NCBI GenBank assembly: GCA_947176965.1
Contig: CAMWSU010000011.1
Location: 1 to 47,396, forward strand
Source of the DNA: an uncultured Lachnospiraceae bacterium
GTDB taxonomy: Bacteria > Bacillota > Clostridia > Lachnospirales > Lachnospiraceae
Reading direction: 5' to 3'
Length of the DNA: 47,396 nucleotides
Shown here piece by piece: positions 23,586-32,096 of the stretch. Under the pieces are notes generated by a model. The model had not been told where the DNA came from. It ran no database searches and worked only from the letters and a program-made list of their open reading frames with translations. Within the stretch, counting starts at the first letter, position 1. Each line of letters begins with the position of its first letter. A program made the position numbers and the translations under genes.

Positions 23586-24971
23586 ATGGAAACGGGGAAA
23601 GATGCAGAGAAACAGAAGAGTAAGCGGCTGCAGAGCCATGAGATTGATATGGTGCACGGACCGCTGTTCGGAAAGCTTTTGCTTTTTGCGCTGCCGCTCA
23701 TGCTTTCGGGCATATTACAGTTATTGTTTAACGCGGCGGATATTGTTGTGGTCGGTAGATTTGCGGGGGATGATTCCCTTGCGGCGGTCGGTTCGACCGG
23801 CTCGCTTATTAACCTGCTGACGAATCTGTTTATCGGAACCTCCGTCGGCGCGAACGTCGTGGCGGCGCAGTTTTACGGTTCCGGTCAGCGGGATAAGATT
23901 TCCGATACGGTTCATACAAGTGTGTTTTTGAGTCTGATCTGCGGCGTGGTGGTGATGGTGATCGGCATATGTCTGTCAGGACAGATGCTGGTATGGATGT
24001 CCTCGCCGGATGATGTGATCGGACTTGCCGCGATCTATCTGCGCATTTACTTTTTGGGGATGCCTGCGGTGATGGTGTACAATTTCGGCAGCGCGATTCT
24101 GCGCGCTGCGGGAGATACGAGGAGGCCGTTATATTTTTTGATGATTGCGGGCGTCGTCAATGTAATCTTAAACCTGATTTTCGTGATCGTCTTTCGTTTG
24201 GGGGTTGTGGGCGTTGCCATGGCGACGGTTATTTCCCAGATGATTTCTGCTGCGCTTGTATTGTGGTGCATGATCAAGGATACAGAGCTGCATTTTTCGT
24301 TCCGCGGGCTGCATTATTCCAAAGAGATTTTGAAGCGGATCGTGCGCATCGGCATTCCGGCGGGGATACAGGGAACCGTGTTCTCACTGTCGAATGTCGT
24401 CATCCAGTCCGCAATCAACTCGTTCGGTAAAATTGTGGTTGCGGGAAACTCGGCGGCGGGCAATATCGAGGGCTTTGTCTATGTTGCCATGAACTCCATG
24501 TATCAGACGGCGCTGACTTTTATCGGACAAAATTACGGCGCAGGGGAGAAAAAAAGAATCCTGCGCGTGCTCTTTTATTGTCAGGGAATCGTGATCGTGG
24601 TCGGAACTCTGCTCGGGAATCTCGCGGTCGTGTTCGGAAAAGAGCTGTTGTCAATTTATTCCGGCACGAAGGAGGTCGTGGAAGCGGGGCTCATACGAAT
24701 GCGTTATATCTGCCGTTTTTATGCACTCTGCGGTGTGATGGACGTCATGGTCGGCGCATTGCGCGGTCTCGGATATTCCGTCATGCCGATGATCGTGTCA
24801 TTAGTCGGCGCATGCGGTCTGCGTCTTATTTGGATTGCCACGGTCTTTCGGATGAACCGGACACTGGGGACGCTCTATTTTTCCTATATCGTGACATGGA
24901 CGATCACTGCCGCGGTGCATATCATCTGCTTCGCGGCCGCATACCGGAGAAAACAGAAGGTTATGATCTAA
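23586..24971 (+). CDS. MATE-family multidrug/cation efflux protein
   Basis: 461 residues with about 12 membrane spans. The N-terminal PLFGKLLLFALPLMLSGILQLLFNAADIVVVGRFAG and GTSVGANVVAAQFYGSG are classic MATE motifs, repeated in the second half (RIGIPAGIQGTVFSLSNVVIQSAINSFG, FIGQNYGAGEKKR). These carriers exchange Na+ or H+ for drugs or metabolites. A hydrophilic 20-residue N-terminal tail is a little longer than usual. The gene ends in a bidirectional terminator. Confidence 0.94.
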   Translation: METGKDAEKQKSKRLQSHEIDMVHGPLFGKLLLFALPLMLSGILQLLFNAADIVVVGRFAGDDSLAAVGSTGSLINLLTNLFIGTSVGANVVAAQFYGSGQRDKISDTVHTSVFLSLICGVVVMVIGICLSGQMLVWMSSPDDVIGLAAIYLRIYFLGMPAVMVYNFGSAILRAAGDTRRPLYFLMIAGVVNVILNLIFVIVFRLGVVGVAMATVISQMISAALVLWCMIKDTELHFSFRGLHYSKEILKRIVRIGIPAGIQGTVFSLSNVVIQSAINSFGKIVVAGNSAAGNIEGFVYVAMNSMYQTALTFIGQNYGAGEKKRILRVLFYCQGIVIVVGTLLGNLAVVFGKELLSIYSGTKEVVEAGLIRMRYICRFYALCGVMDVMVGALRGLGYSVMPMIVSLVGACGLRLIWIATVFRMNRTLGTLYFSYIVTWTITAAVHIICFAAAYRRKQKVMI

Positions 24972-24973
24972 AT

Positions 24974-25009
24974 AAAAAAAGATTGGCGCATTCACGCCAA
25001 TCTTTTTTT
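24974..25009. terminator. Bidirectional terminator between MATE and GH2 genes
   Basis: GATTGGCG (24981-24988) / CGCCAATC (24995-25002), with AAAAAAA before and TTTTTTT after, so it works on both strands. It lies between two converging genes. Confidence 0.92.
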
Positions 25010-28007
25010 ACGCGGATTCAAACAATGTCCGCAGTTCTTCTGCGCTCATGGTATAGAGCGGGCTGGTTGCGTCCTCTTTCCATGTATCCGCATAGCGGCA
25101 CAGGCTTTGGAGCAGGCAAGCCGCTTCTGCACGTCCGTCCGCGGCAAGGCGCGGCAGCGGGCTCGTGCAGATGATGAGAGGAACGGCGGTGCTTGTAAGC
25201 TGTATTTCATAGATCAGTCCGAGCCGGTGATTGCGCTCAAAATTATCAATGGTCTGCACGATCGGCACGATGGCGGTCCCATCAAGGATGGTGGAAGCGG
25301 AGTTCATGACAATATCCCACCACTGGGGGGTGGAGTAGCTGTTCGTCGGGAAGTGGGCAAGCGCGGGATGCTCTTTACGGATGAAAAGACCCATCGTTCC
25401 CACAGGGATTTCTTTTTTCATGCCCTCGGAAATACTGCGGAACATCGGATAGCACCAAAAATCCGTACAATACGTGCCGGTGATGGCATTTGGGTTTAAG
25501 TCTTTGGAAAGGCAGAGCACCGTGGGATGCCCTTCCTGTACGCGCCTGATCGCGTCAGAGAGATCTGTGGATATATTATGTAAACCTGATGTATCCACGG
25601 ACTGAGATTCAATATTATGTAAACCAATCATGCCATCCGCCGCGGGATAGCTCCAAAGCTCGTATTGGTTGGAAACGTCGGTGTCCGCAAGGCGGATCTG
25701 CAGCAGGTAATGCTCCGGCTCATCGGACGCGGGAAGCGTCAACATAAAGGGACACAGCGGTGTATAGCCGTTTTCGGTTATACCTGAGGGGCAGTTCAGG
25801 CGCTGTCTGGAAACAAGCACGTCATTTTTCCGGTCGGTCAGAACAAGCTCCACGGCAACGGTTTCCGGCAGCTTCTTGCGATACCATGTCAGGGAGAGCA
25901 TACCCTCAAGTGCGGAACCGTTTGTAAGGACATAGGAGGAAAACTCCGCCTGAATGACGGCATCGGAGCAGAAGCGTCTGAATTCTTCTGCGCTGACAAT
26001 GCCCTTATTTTCCATGAACGCGTCGAGCATGCCGACAAGTGCGGTTCCCTGCCCCGAGAAATCCTGAATGTCCAAGATCTGAAAACCCGCCATGCTCTTT
26101 GTGCGCAGGGCAGTTTCCAATTCATCTTTATAGCAGGCTGCGGCGAGTGCGCCCGAGTTCTTAAAATAATCCTTTGCCATCGGCAGCAGTCCTTTTTCCT
26201 CAAGGCGGCTGCGGAAGATCGCAAAGTTGCGTGCCTGTAGGACACCGGTATATTTTGTGATCTCATCAAAATCAGGATAGGTCTCATATTGTCCGATCTC
26301 ATGGGATACGACCGGAACATGGGGGATCAGTTCTTCTGCCGCATCCGTCAGCTTGACGCGTTTGATTCCCGTGCCGTACTGAATTTCAATCATGCCGTCC
26401 TCACCGACTTCCGTGCTGCTTTCAGGATAATCGGGGAAAATGGCGGATTCATAAGTGAAGTCCGTACAGGGGCGGTCGGTCTGCACATGACCGAGCGGCT
26501 TGTCGCACATCGCGTAAGAGCCGCGTATCTGGCGATCCACAGTAAAGCGTACGCCGCAGAAAAAGTCGTCGTTTGACTGAATGTTGGGAATCCACTGGAA
26601 ATTGTTGGAACCCTGCGTATACAGATGCCGCCCGTCATATGCTTTATAACGGCCGACCAGCTCATTAACGGCCTGCGGGCTGCCCCAGAGCTCATTTCCC
26701 ATGGACATCATGCAGAAAGAAGGATGATTGCCGAATTCGTCCAAAATGCGGAATCCCTCTTCCGTCAGATAGCGCTGCCCGATCTCATCATAGCCTTCGT
26801 CTCCCTCAGCGGCAAAGGTTCCCCAGAACGGAAGCTCGGGTTCATAATAAATACCGAGCAGATCGGCGGCGAGGAAAGCGGCCTCGGGCGGGCAGCAGGT
26901 GTGACAGCGGTAGTGGTTGATGCCAAACTCCTTTGCAGCCTGCATGACCTTCAGCCAACCGGAAAGATTCATCGGCGCATAGCCTGTCAGCGGAAAAATC
27001 ATACCGTCATGCTTGCCGCGCAGGAAGGTCTTGCGGTCATTAATATAAAAATGCGTATCGCGCGACTCGAACTTTCGGATGCCGCACCATACGGCGCGGC
27101 AGTCCCCGCACCCGTTTTCATCGGTCAGGGAAACGGCAAGGCGCAGTACGACCGGATTATATTCATCCCAAACAGAAAATGATTCGGGTACCGTTACCTG
27201 AAAACGCAGCACAGTATGTCCGGACGCATTTATGGAGGGTGAGTCATGGGGTGGTATCGTGGCAGCATCCTCAAAAAGCGTTACCGCAGAAGAATCCGCA
27301 AGTACCTGTTTTGCGGGAAGGAGTGCATCCATACCGCACGCGTCTGAATGACAGTGTGGTATGGATAAATGTTCCAACGTGACGGGAAGCGCTTTTACAA
27401 TCAAATTGGAATGTTTGATTTTTGAATAATTATCAATAACGACCGTACCAGACAAGGTTCTTTTTTCATAATCCGGATCGATGCGGACGCGACGGATACG
27501 GATCGTATCATAAAAAGTCAGCGTCATCGAACCGACAATACCGTTCCAGTTTGTCTGTGTGTCAGGAGAGGTCATATGACCGCCGCGTGTCGGATAGTCC
27601 ACGTTCGAAGTCATGATCGTCAGCACGGGATGCGCCTGCCGGATGAACGCCGTCAGATCGTAACAGTGTGACGTGCATAAGCTGTTTTGGCATCCGGCAT
27701 AAACGCCGTCCACCCAAACATGGGAGATTCTTGTGCGTTCCAGCTTCAGGATGGCATGCTGTCCCACCGCTTCGGGCGCGATGGTGAGCTCCCGCTGATA
27801 CCAAGCATAACCTTCCGTTAAATATGCGACGGTCAGGGAGCCGGTTTCTGCAGCCTGATTCGGTGCGCCTTTTTTTTGCTCCGAGGTCGTGCCGGGGAGC
27901 TTTATTGTGTCGGAGAAGGCGCCCGTCTCGTAGTGCGCGTCCACTCCTTTTTTTTCGTTATCAAGCCGGAAGTTCCAAATTCCGGACAGGTCATACTGGT
28001 AGGTCAT
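25008..28007 (-). CDS. GH2 family glycosidase
   Basis: 999 residues from the ATG at 28007, which follows GGAGACCTC; an upstream Met at 28136 gives a hydrophobic extension with no ribosome site. N-terminal jelly-roll sugar-binding domain (to about 170, GYAWYQRELTI), Ig-like domain (170-315), then a TIM barrel (SRDTHFYINDRKTFLRGKHDG). Expected acid/base is E439 (SMGNELWG) and candidate nucleophile E570 (VVSHEIGQY). No signal peptide is seen. The exact sugar (galactoside, glucuronide or other) cannot be told. Three hundred residues of extra C-terminal domain follow. Confidence 0.88.
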   Translation of the reverse strand: MTYQYDLSGIWNFRLDNEKKGVDAHYETGAFSDTIKLPGTTSEQKKGAPNQAAETGSLTVAYLTEGYAWYQRELTIAPEAVGQHAILKLERTRISHVWVDGVYAGCQNSLCTSHCYDLTAFIRQAHPVLTIMTSNVDYPTRGGHMTSPDTQTNWNGIVGSMTLTFYDTIRIRRVRIDPDYEKRTLSGTVVIDNYSKIKHSNLIVKALPVTLEHLSIPHCHSDACGMDALLPAKQVLADSSAVTLFEDAATIPPHDSPSINASGHTVLRFQVTVPESFSVWDEYNPVVLRLAVSLTDENGCGDCRAVWCGIRKFESRDTHFYINDRKTFLRGKHDGMIFPLTGYAPMNLSGWLKVMQAAKEFGINHYRCHTCCPPEAAFLAADLLGIYYEPELPFWGTFAAEGDEGYDEIGQRYLTEEGFRILDEFGNHPSFCMMSMGNELWGSPQAVNELVGRYKAYDGRHLYTQGSNNFQWIPNIQSNDDFFCGVRFTVDRQIRGSYAMCDKPLGHVQTDRPCTDFTYESAIFPDYPESSTEVGEDGMIEIQYGTGIKRVKLTDAAEELIPHVPVVSHEIGQYETYPDFDEITKYTGVLQARNFAIFRSRLEEKGLLPMAKDYFKNSGALAAACYKDELETALRTKSMAGFQILDIQDFSGQGTALVGMLDAFMENKGIVSAEEFRRFCSDAVIQAEFSSYVLTNGSALEGMLSLTWYRKKLPETVAVELVLTDRKNDVLVSRQRLNCPSGITENGYTPLCPFMLTLPASDEPEHYLLQIRLADTDVSNQYELWSYPAADGMIGLHNIESQSVDTSGLHNISTDLSDAIRRVQEGHPTVLCLSKDLNPNAITGTYCTDFWCYPMFRSISEGMKKEIPVGTMGLFIRKEHPALAHFPTNSYSTPQWWDIVMNSASTILDGTAIVPIVQTIDNFERNHRLGLIYEIQLTSTAVPLIICTSPLPRLAADGRAEAACLLQSLCRYADTWKEDATSPLYTMSAEELRTLFESA

Positions 28008-28143
28008 AATGAGGTCTCCGTTTCGTTTGATTTCTTTGAATAATAAACCGGCGAATGCAAGAGCAAAGCTGCAGATGTCTTGCGCCATGTAAATAAGCAT
28101 AGCATACCCGCAGGAGAAATGCGAGTAGAAGTGCAAAAAACGG

Positions 28144-28172
28144 TTGGAATCAGCGCTTATATTTGTTAAAAT
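28144..28172 (+). promoter_or_regulatory. Sigma-A promoter of the zinc-ribbon/TPM pair
   Basis: TTGGAA (28144-28149), 17-bp spacer, TAAAAT (28167-28172), 65 bp before the start codon. Confidence 0.65.
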
Positions 28173-28237
28173 AGAAATAAATATAGAACAGACAATGTTG
28201 TATTCATAATAACAAAGAAAGTATAGAGAGAAAAAGC

Positions 28238-29221
28238 ATGATCTATAAGTGTCATAATTGTGGAGGGAATGTCATTTACGACCCGCAGCGTAAGCGGATG
28301 TACTGCGCGCACTGTGAGGGAATCGACAGCGAGGAGCCGGTTTCGGGAGGCGGAGTGGCGCAGTGTGCAAACTGCGGCGCGCCCCTGACTGTGGGAAGGT
28401 TTCAGTCTGCGGGAAAATGTGAGCACTGCGGCTGCTATCAGATTTTTGAGGAGCGGGTCAGCGGGCAGTTCACGCCGCATTTGATCCTGCCGTTTGCGGT
28501 CAGCAGGCAGGAAGCGGAAAGAAAGCTGCAGGCGGAGTTCGGCGGGCGGACGTTTGCGCCGTCCACGTTTCTGTCGCGGGCTACCCTGCAAAAAATGGAA
28601 GGCATGTATGTTCCTTTTTTCATGTACGATTACCATGTGCAATATGACTGGTCGGGAAAAGGAACAAAGGTGCGGGTATGGACATCGGGAGATACGGAAT
28701 ATACGGAGACGTCCTATTATCATATCAACAGGAGTATGGAGGCGGATTTTACTCGCATTCCCGTAGATGCCTCGATCGTGATGGACGATATGAAGATGGA
28801 TCTGGTGGAGCCGTACGACTATCAGGCACTTGAAAATTTCCAAATGAAATATATGTCCGGCTTTATTGCGGAAATGTATAATCAGGGCTCGGATCAATTG
28901 GAGCCGCGCGCGCATCGCAAGGCGGAGCGGGACACCGAGGACCTGATGCGGCAGACGATCGGAGGCTATTCGACGGTAACGCCCGAGTTCCGCAACATGA
29001 ACGTGCGTCAGAAAGCGGTGGATTACGTGTTGATGCCGGTCTGGGTGTATGAGTATGCATATGGTGGGGAGAACTACACATTTTATGTAAACGGGCAGAC
29101 GGGAAAAATCATCGGGAAAATGCCGATATCCAAGCCAAAAGCGGTCGGTTATACTGCGTCTGTGTTCGGATTTGTCATGATCATCGGACAGATCATCCGA
29201 ATGATCATGGAGATAGCGTGA
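28238..29221 (+). CDS. Zinc-ribbon protein with C-terminal membrane anchor
   Basis: 327 residues. Two zinc ribbons in tandem: Cys5/8/23/26 and Cys43/46/61/64, all as C-x2-C knuckles. A long soluble domain follows (PFAVSRQEAERKL, YVPFFMYDYHVQYDW, VLMPVWVYEYAYGGENYTFYVNGQTGKIIG), and a single hydrophobic segment ends the protein (about 304-325). This layout is known in 'TFIIB-type zinc ribbon-containing' proteins of Firmicutes, whose job is unknown. The TPM gene starts 40 bp downstream; the two are likely co-expressed. Confidence 0.8.
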   Translation: MIYKCHNCGGNVIYDPQRKRMYCAHCEGIDSEEPVSGGGVAQCANCGAPLTVGRFQSAGKCEHCGCYQIFEERVSGQFTPHLILPFAVSRQEAERKLQAEFGGRTFAPSTFLSRATLQKMEGMYVPFFMYDYHVQYDWSGKGTKVRVWTSGDTEYTETSYYHINRSMEADFTRIPVDASIVMDDMKMDLVEPYDYQALENFQMKYMSGFIAEMYNQGSDQLEPRAHRKAERDTEDLMRQTIGGYSTVTPEFRNMNVRQKAVDYVLMPVWVYEYAYGGENYTFYVNGQTGKIIGKMPISKPKAVGYTASVFGFVMIIGQIIRMIMEIA

Positions 29222-29261
29222 GAAATTTGAAAACTTCACGGGTTGTCATGGAGGTTCGTAT

Positions 29262-30152
29262 ATGAAAAAGTACATAAAAAGCATGGCGGTCTTTCTCATT
29301 ATCATCGCGGTGCTGCTTGCCATTTATCTGGCTTTGTGGGGAATGAAGTATGCCGTTGGGGAAACGTATGTACGGAAAAACAGCGTAGCGCCCGCACAGA
29401 GAGTGTATGATTATGCCGATGTGCTGACGGATTCCGAAGAGAAAGATTTAGAGAAACTGATCGCAAAGCGGGAAGGGCAGATCGGCTGCGATATCGTGCT
29501 TGTGATCATAAATGAGCCGCTGGCGGAGTATGCAAGAGGCTATGAGGACGTCCTCGGACATCTTTCAGAATCGGAATATGTGATGGTGTACGCCGACAAT
29601 TTCTATGACGAGAAAGCCTTTGGCTATAATGCGCCGCACGGGAACGGCTGTGTGTTTGTGGACAATTGGGATCGGAGTGACAGCATTTATGGTTATGCTT
29701 ACAATTGGCTTTCCACATCGGGCACGGTGGAGGATAAGTTTTCCACCCGCATGATCAATCGTGTGATAGATGATGTCAACGACAGGGTCAATGAGAATCC
29801 TTATGAAGCATATAAAAGTTATGTAAACAATATTTACTACTATATGTCAGGAAACAGTACGGAGCGCGTCGTAATCCCGTTATATGTGGTGGCCGGCATT
29901 GCGGCAATCGCAGCAGTAATCTATCTGATCGGAAACCTAGCTAAGAATATCGGGACCAAAACAACGGTTGGAAATACTTATGTAAACGGCGGAAGACCGA
30001 AGATGAATGTCATGACCGATCAGTTTGTCAGAAAAAGTGTGACAAAAAGGCGTATCCAGTCGAGCAGCGGCGGAGGCGGAGGCGGTGGTGGCGGCGGTCA
30101 TCATACATCTGCGGGGGGCCATTCGCACGGCGGAGGCGGCGGTCATCATTGA
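29262..30152 (+). CDS. TPM-domain membrane protein with Gly/His-rich tail
   Basis: 296 residues. A signal anchor at about 8-28, an extracellular TPM domain (about 47-190: VYDYADVLTDSEEKDLEKLI, then IGCDIVLVIIN), a second span at about 203-227, and a cytoplasmic tail ending in runs of Gly and His (from about 270: ten Gly in a row, then His pairs). The tail may bind metal ions. TPM proteins act in photosystem repair or membrane protein quality control in other phyla; the bacterial role here is unknown. GGAGG precedes the ATG. Confidence 0.85.
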   Translation: MKKYIKSMAVFLIIIAVLLAIYLALWGMKYAVGETYVRKNSVAPAQRVYDYADVLTDSEEKDLEKLIAKREGQIGCDIVLVIINEPLAEYARGYEDVLGHLSESEYVMVYADNFYDEKAFGYNAPHGNGCVFVDNWDRSDSIYGYAYNWLSTSGTVEDKFSTRMINRVIDDVNDRVNENPYEAYKSYVNNIYYYMSGNSTERVVIPLYVVAGIAAIAAVIYLIGNLAKNIGTKTTVGNTYVNGGRPKMNVMTDQFVRKSVTKRRIQSSSGGGGGGGGGGHHTSAGGHSHGGGGGHH

Positions 30153-30186
30153 CAGATATGGAGAATGTGGTTGGGAGGGAATAGTG

Positions 30187-30274
30187 TGAAAAATAAATTT
30201 TTCAAAAACGAACTAGTTCGTTTTGCAAATATTGTGCCAGCGGCATAGCGTATTTCATACGCATTCAAGTTTGC
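30187..30274 (+). other. Cluster of hairpins in the GH5 leader
   Basis: TGAAAAAT/ATTTTTCA (30187-30204), a perfect 20-bp palindrome AAAACGAACTAGTTCGTTTT (30205-30224), and GCGTAT-TTC-ATACGC (30248-30262) enclosed by GCAAA (30225-30229) and TTTGC (30270-30274). The outer right arm runs into AGG..GAGAGAAAGGCATG, the start of the GH5 gene. Confidence 0.6.
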
Positions 30275-30290
30275 AGGTTGAGAGAAAGGC

Positions 30291-31523
30291 ATGGTTATTT
30301 TTATGAAAAAAAGTTTATGGAAAAGTAAGCTTATTGCGCTGATGTTAGCGGTGCTGCTGATATGCTGTGCCTGCGGCGGCAATGCGAAGAAGGATACCGG
30401 GGACGGCAATGTGGGGAATACGTCGGATCAGCAGGACGGAAATGCCGGGGATATAGGAACAGACGGCGAGATCATACAGGATGAAAATGCCGGGGATGCG
30501 GGCGAAGACGGCGGGAACGCACAGGATGAAAATGCCGGAAATGCAGGCGAAGACGGTGAGAACGCGCAGGATAACGATACGCAGGCAGGGGATACGATCG
30601 ATGTTTCCGCACTGCGCGAGCAGATGGGATTTCATGTGGAAGGACAAACACTTTTGGATGCGAACGGAAATCCGTTTGTGATGCGTGGCATCAACCATGC
30701 GCATACATGGTTTGCCGATCAGCTCGGCACGGCGTTAAAAGCCATTCAGGGAACCGGCTCCAACGCGGTGCGCATCGTGCTCTCGAACGGCGGACAGTGG
30801 ACGAAGACCGAAGCGCAGTCTGTTGCCGATATTCTGGCGATCTGCAAAAATCTCGGCATGGTTGCTGTTTTTGAGGTGCATGATGCCACGGGCTACAATG
30901 ATGTGGACTCCCTGTTACAGGCGGCAGAATATTTCGTGGGGATCAAAGATGTACTCATCGGTGAGGAGGACTACTGCATCATCAATATTGCGAACGAATG
31001 GGGCGGTGACTGGAACAGTACCCGCTGGTGTGAAGGGTATTCGCAGGCAATCCCGATGTTACGAGAAGCGGGGCTGGCACATACGATCATGGTTGATGCC
31101 TGCGGCTGGGGACAGTACGGGAAATGCATCGGCGATCACGGCAGAGAAGTGTTGGAGTCGGATGTGCTCGGCAATACGATGTTTTCCGTTCACATGTACG
31201 GAACGGCGGGCGGTACCGAGCAGTCCATTGATGAAAATATGGGTTATGCGCTCGATCAGGATTTATGCCTCGTGATCGGTGAATTTGGCTACAATCATTC
31301 GGACGGCGACGTGCAGGAGGAGTATATCATGGCGCGCTGCGTGGAGCTTCAAGTCGGTTATCTTGCGTGGTCGTGGAAGGGAAACGGCGGCGGTGTGGAG
31401 TACCTGGACTTGTCAAAGGACTGGAACGGCGTTTCACTTTCCGAGGATTGGGGCGAGGTCGTCATCAACGGGCAGAACGGAATCCGGGAGACGGCGGTGC
31501 CATGTACGGTGTTTGCACAGTAA
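30291..31523 (+). CDS. Secreted GH5 glycosidase, mannanase-like (GH5_8 type)
   Basis: 410 residues from ATG 30291 (406 from the ATG at 30303; AAAGG is 2 and 14 nt away respectively). A signal peptide with a Cys-rich end (LLICCACGG) suggests a lipoprotein. Residues 48-92 are an acidic repeat linker. The catalytic domain begins near 105: MRGINHAHTWFADQLGTAL, NAVRIVLSNGGQW and VHDATGYND are typical of subfamily 8 beta-mannanases. E236 (NIANEWGG) is the expected acid/base and E331 (IGEFGYN) the nucleophile. It would cut mannan at the cell surface, feeding the alpha- and beta-galactosidases. Confidence 0.88.
   Translation: MVIFMKKSLWKSKLIALMLAVLLICCACGGNAKKDTGDGNVGNTSDQQDGNAGDIGTDGEIIQDENAGDAGEDGGNAQDENAGNAGEDGENAQDNDTQAGDTIDVSALREQMGFHVEGQTLLDANGNPFVMRGINHAHTWFADQLGTALKAIQGTGSNAVRIVLSNGGQWTKTEAQSVADILAICKNLGMVAVFEVHDATGYNDVDSLLQAAEYFVGIKDVLIGEEDYCIINIANEWGGDWNSTRWCEGYSQAIPMLREAGLAHTIMVDACGWGQYGKCIGDHGREVLESDVLGNTMFSVHMYGTAGGTEQSIDENMGYALDQDLCLVIGEFGYNHSDGDVQEEYIMARCVELQVGYLAWSWKGNGGGVEYLDLSKDWNGVSLSEDWGEVVINGQNGIRETAVPCTVFAQ
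30432..30566 (+). repeat. Three tandem 45-bp repeats encoding the GH5 linker
   Basis: Units 30432-30476, 30477-30521 and 30522-30566 each encode 15 residues starting QD(G/E)NAG. The second and third differ at few bases; the first is more diverged. The linker is acidic and flexible, linking lipid anchor to catalytic domain. Copy number may vary between strains. Confidence 0.85.
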
Positions 31524-31602
31524 AAAAGAGTCTTCCATCATTTTCGGCTTGATGCGAATACGGTCGTGAAGCATAAGTAAGAACAATAAAAAAGCAAAAA
31601 GG

Positions 31603-31639
31603 AAACCATCATCGCCAGCCGTACGATGATGGTTTTTTT
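31603..31639. terminator. Terminator after GH5 (works also for rpsT)
   Basis: AAACCATCATCG (31603-31614) / CGATGATGGTTT (31624-31635), loop of 9, with TTTTTTT after it; on the minus strand a T-rich tail also follows. Confidence 0.88.
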
Positions 31640-31661
31640 GAGGGGTTTTTATGATAAAAAA

Positions 31662-31922
31662 TTACATTTTATTCACTGCAAGATTCAGGCGGGAAATTTT
31701 TCTGGAAGCGTAGTTTTTGTGATATACGCCCTTGCTCGTCGCCTTATCAATCGCGCTTGTCGCTGCCAATACAGCAGATGCAGCAGCATCCTTATCCTTT
31801 GCATCGATCGCAGCATATACTTTCTTTACTGCAGTTCTTACGCTGGAACGGATTGCTTTATTTCTGTCTGCCTTTTTCTGGCTTACTAAAATTCTTTTTT
31901 TCGCGGATTTGATATTTGCCAT
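31662..31922 (-). CDS. rpsT: 30S ribosomal protein bS20
   Basis: 86 residues, the normal length. MANIKSAKKRI is the invariant start; the protein is basic and helical and binds 16S rRNA. The ATG at 31922 follows GGAGGTG. An earlier Met at 32003 lies at the transcript 5' end and is not used. Genes rpsT and gpr being divergent and next to spoIIP and lepA is a common clostridial arrangement. Confidence 0.97.
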   Translation of the reverse strand: MANIKSAKKRILVSQKKADRNKAIRSSVRTAVKKVYAAIDAKDKDAAASAVLAATSAIDKATSKGVYHKNYASRKISRLNLAVNKM

Positions 31923-32008
31923 GATAACACCTCCATATTTTCTATTTGTTGACAGCGGTGTTTCATTATAGCCGGACACGGACGAACTAATGTAAACACA
32001 CATAGAGT

Positions 32009-32037
32009 ATAATAGTGAATTTCCGCAGTTCTGTCAA
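32009..32037 (-). promoter_or_regulatory. Sigma-A promoter of rpsT
   Basis: Minus-strand TTGACA (32037-32032), 17-bp spacer, TATTAT (32014-32009): a near-consensus promoter, with an 80-nt leader that may serve S20 autoregulation. Confidence 0.85.
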
Positions 32038-32038
32038 T

Positions 32039-32067
32039 ACATAAATTCCTTTTTTTCGGTCAAAATA
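32039..32067 (+). promoter_or_regulatory. Possible sigma-G promoter of gpr
   Basis: ACATA (32039-32043), 17-bp spacer, CAAAATA (32061-32067) resembles the forespore consensus GHATR-N17/18-CATNNTA with one mismatch in each box. It abuts the divergent rpsT promoter. gpr is forespore-controlled in other sporeformers. Confidence 0.35.
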
Positions 32068-32096
32068 ACAAAAATATTTCCGAATGGAAAAGAGGG

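Noticed and set aside
22530..23657. 375-codon frame on the minus strand
   Set aside because: It lies antisense to the CgeB-like gene, is rich in Arg/His/Leu as expected for a shadow frame, and has no ribosome site.
28008..28136. N-terminal extension of the GH2 protein with a hydrophobic stretch (possible signal peptide)
   Set aside because: The upstream Met lacks a ribosome site, while ATG 28007 has GGAGACCTC and begins the conserved YDLSGIWNF motif.
28166..29239. 357-codon frame on the minus strand
   Set aside because: Antisense shadow of the zinc-ribbon gene, whose Cys pairs and fold are clear.
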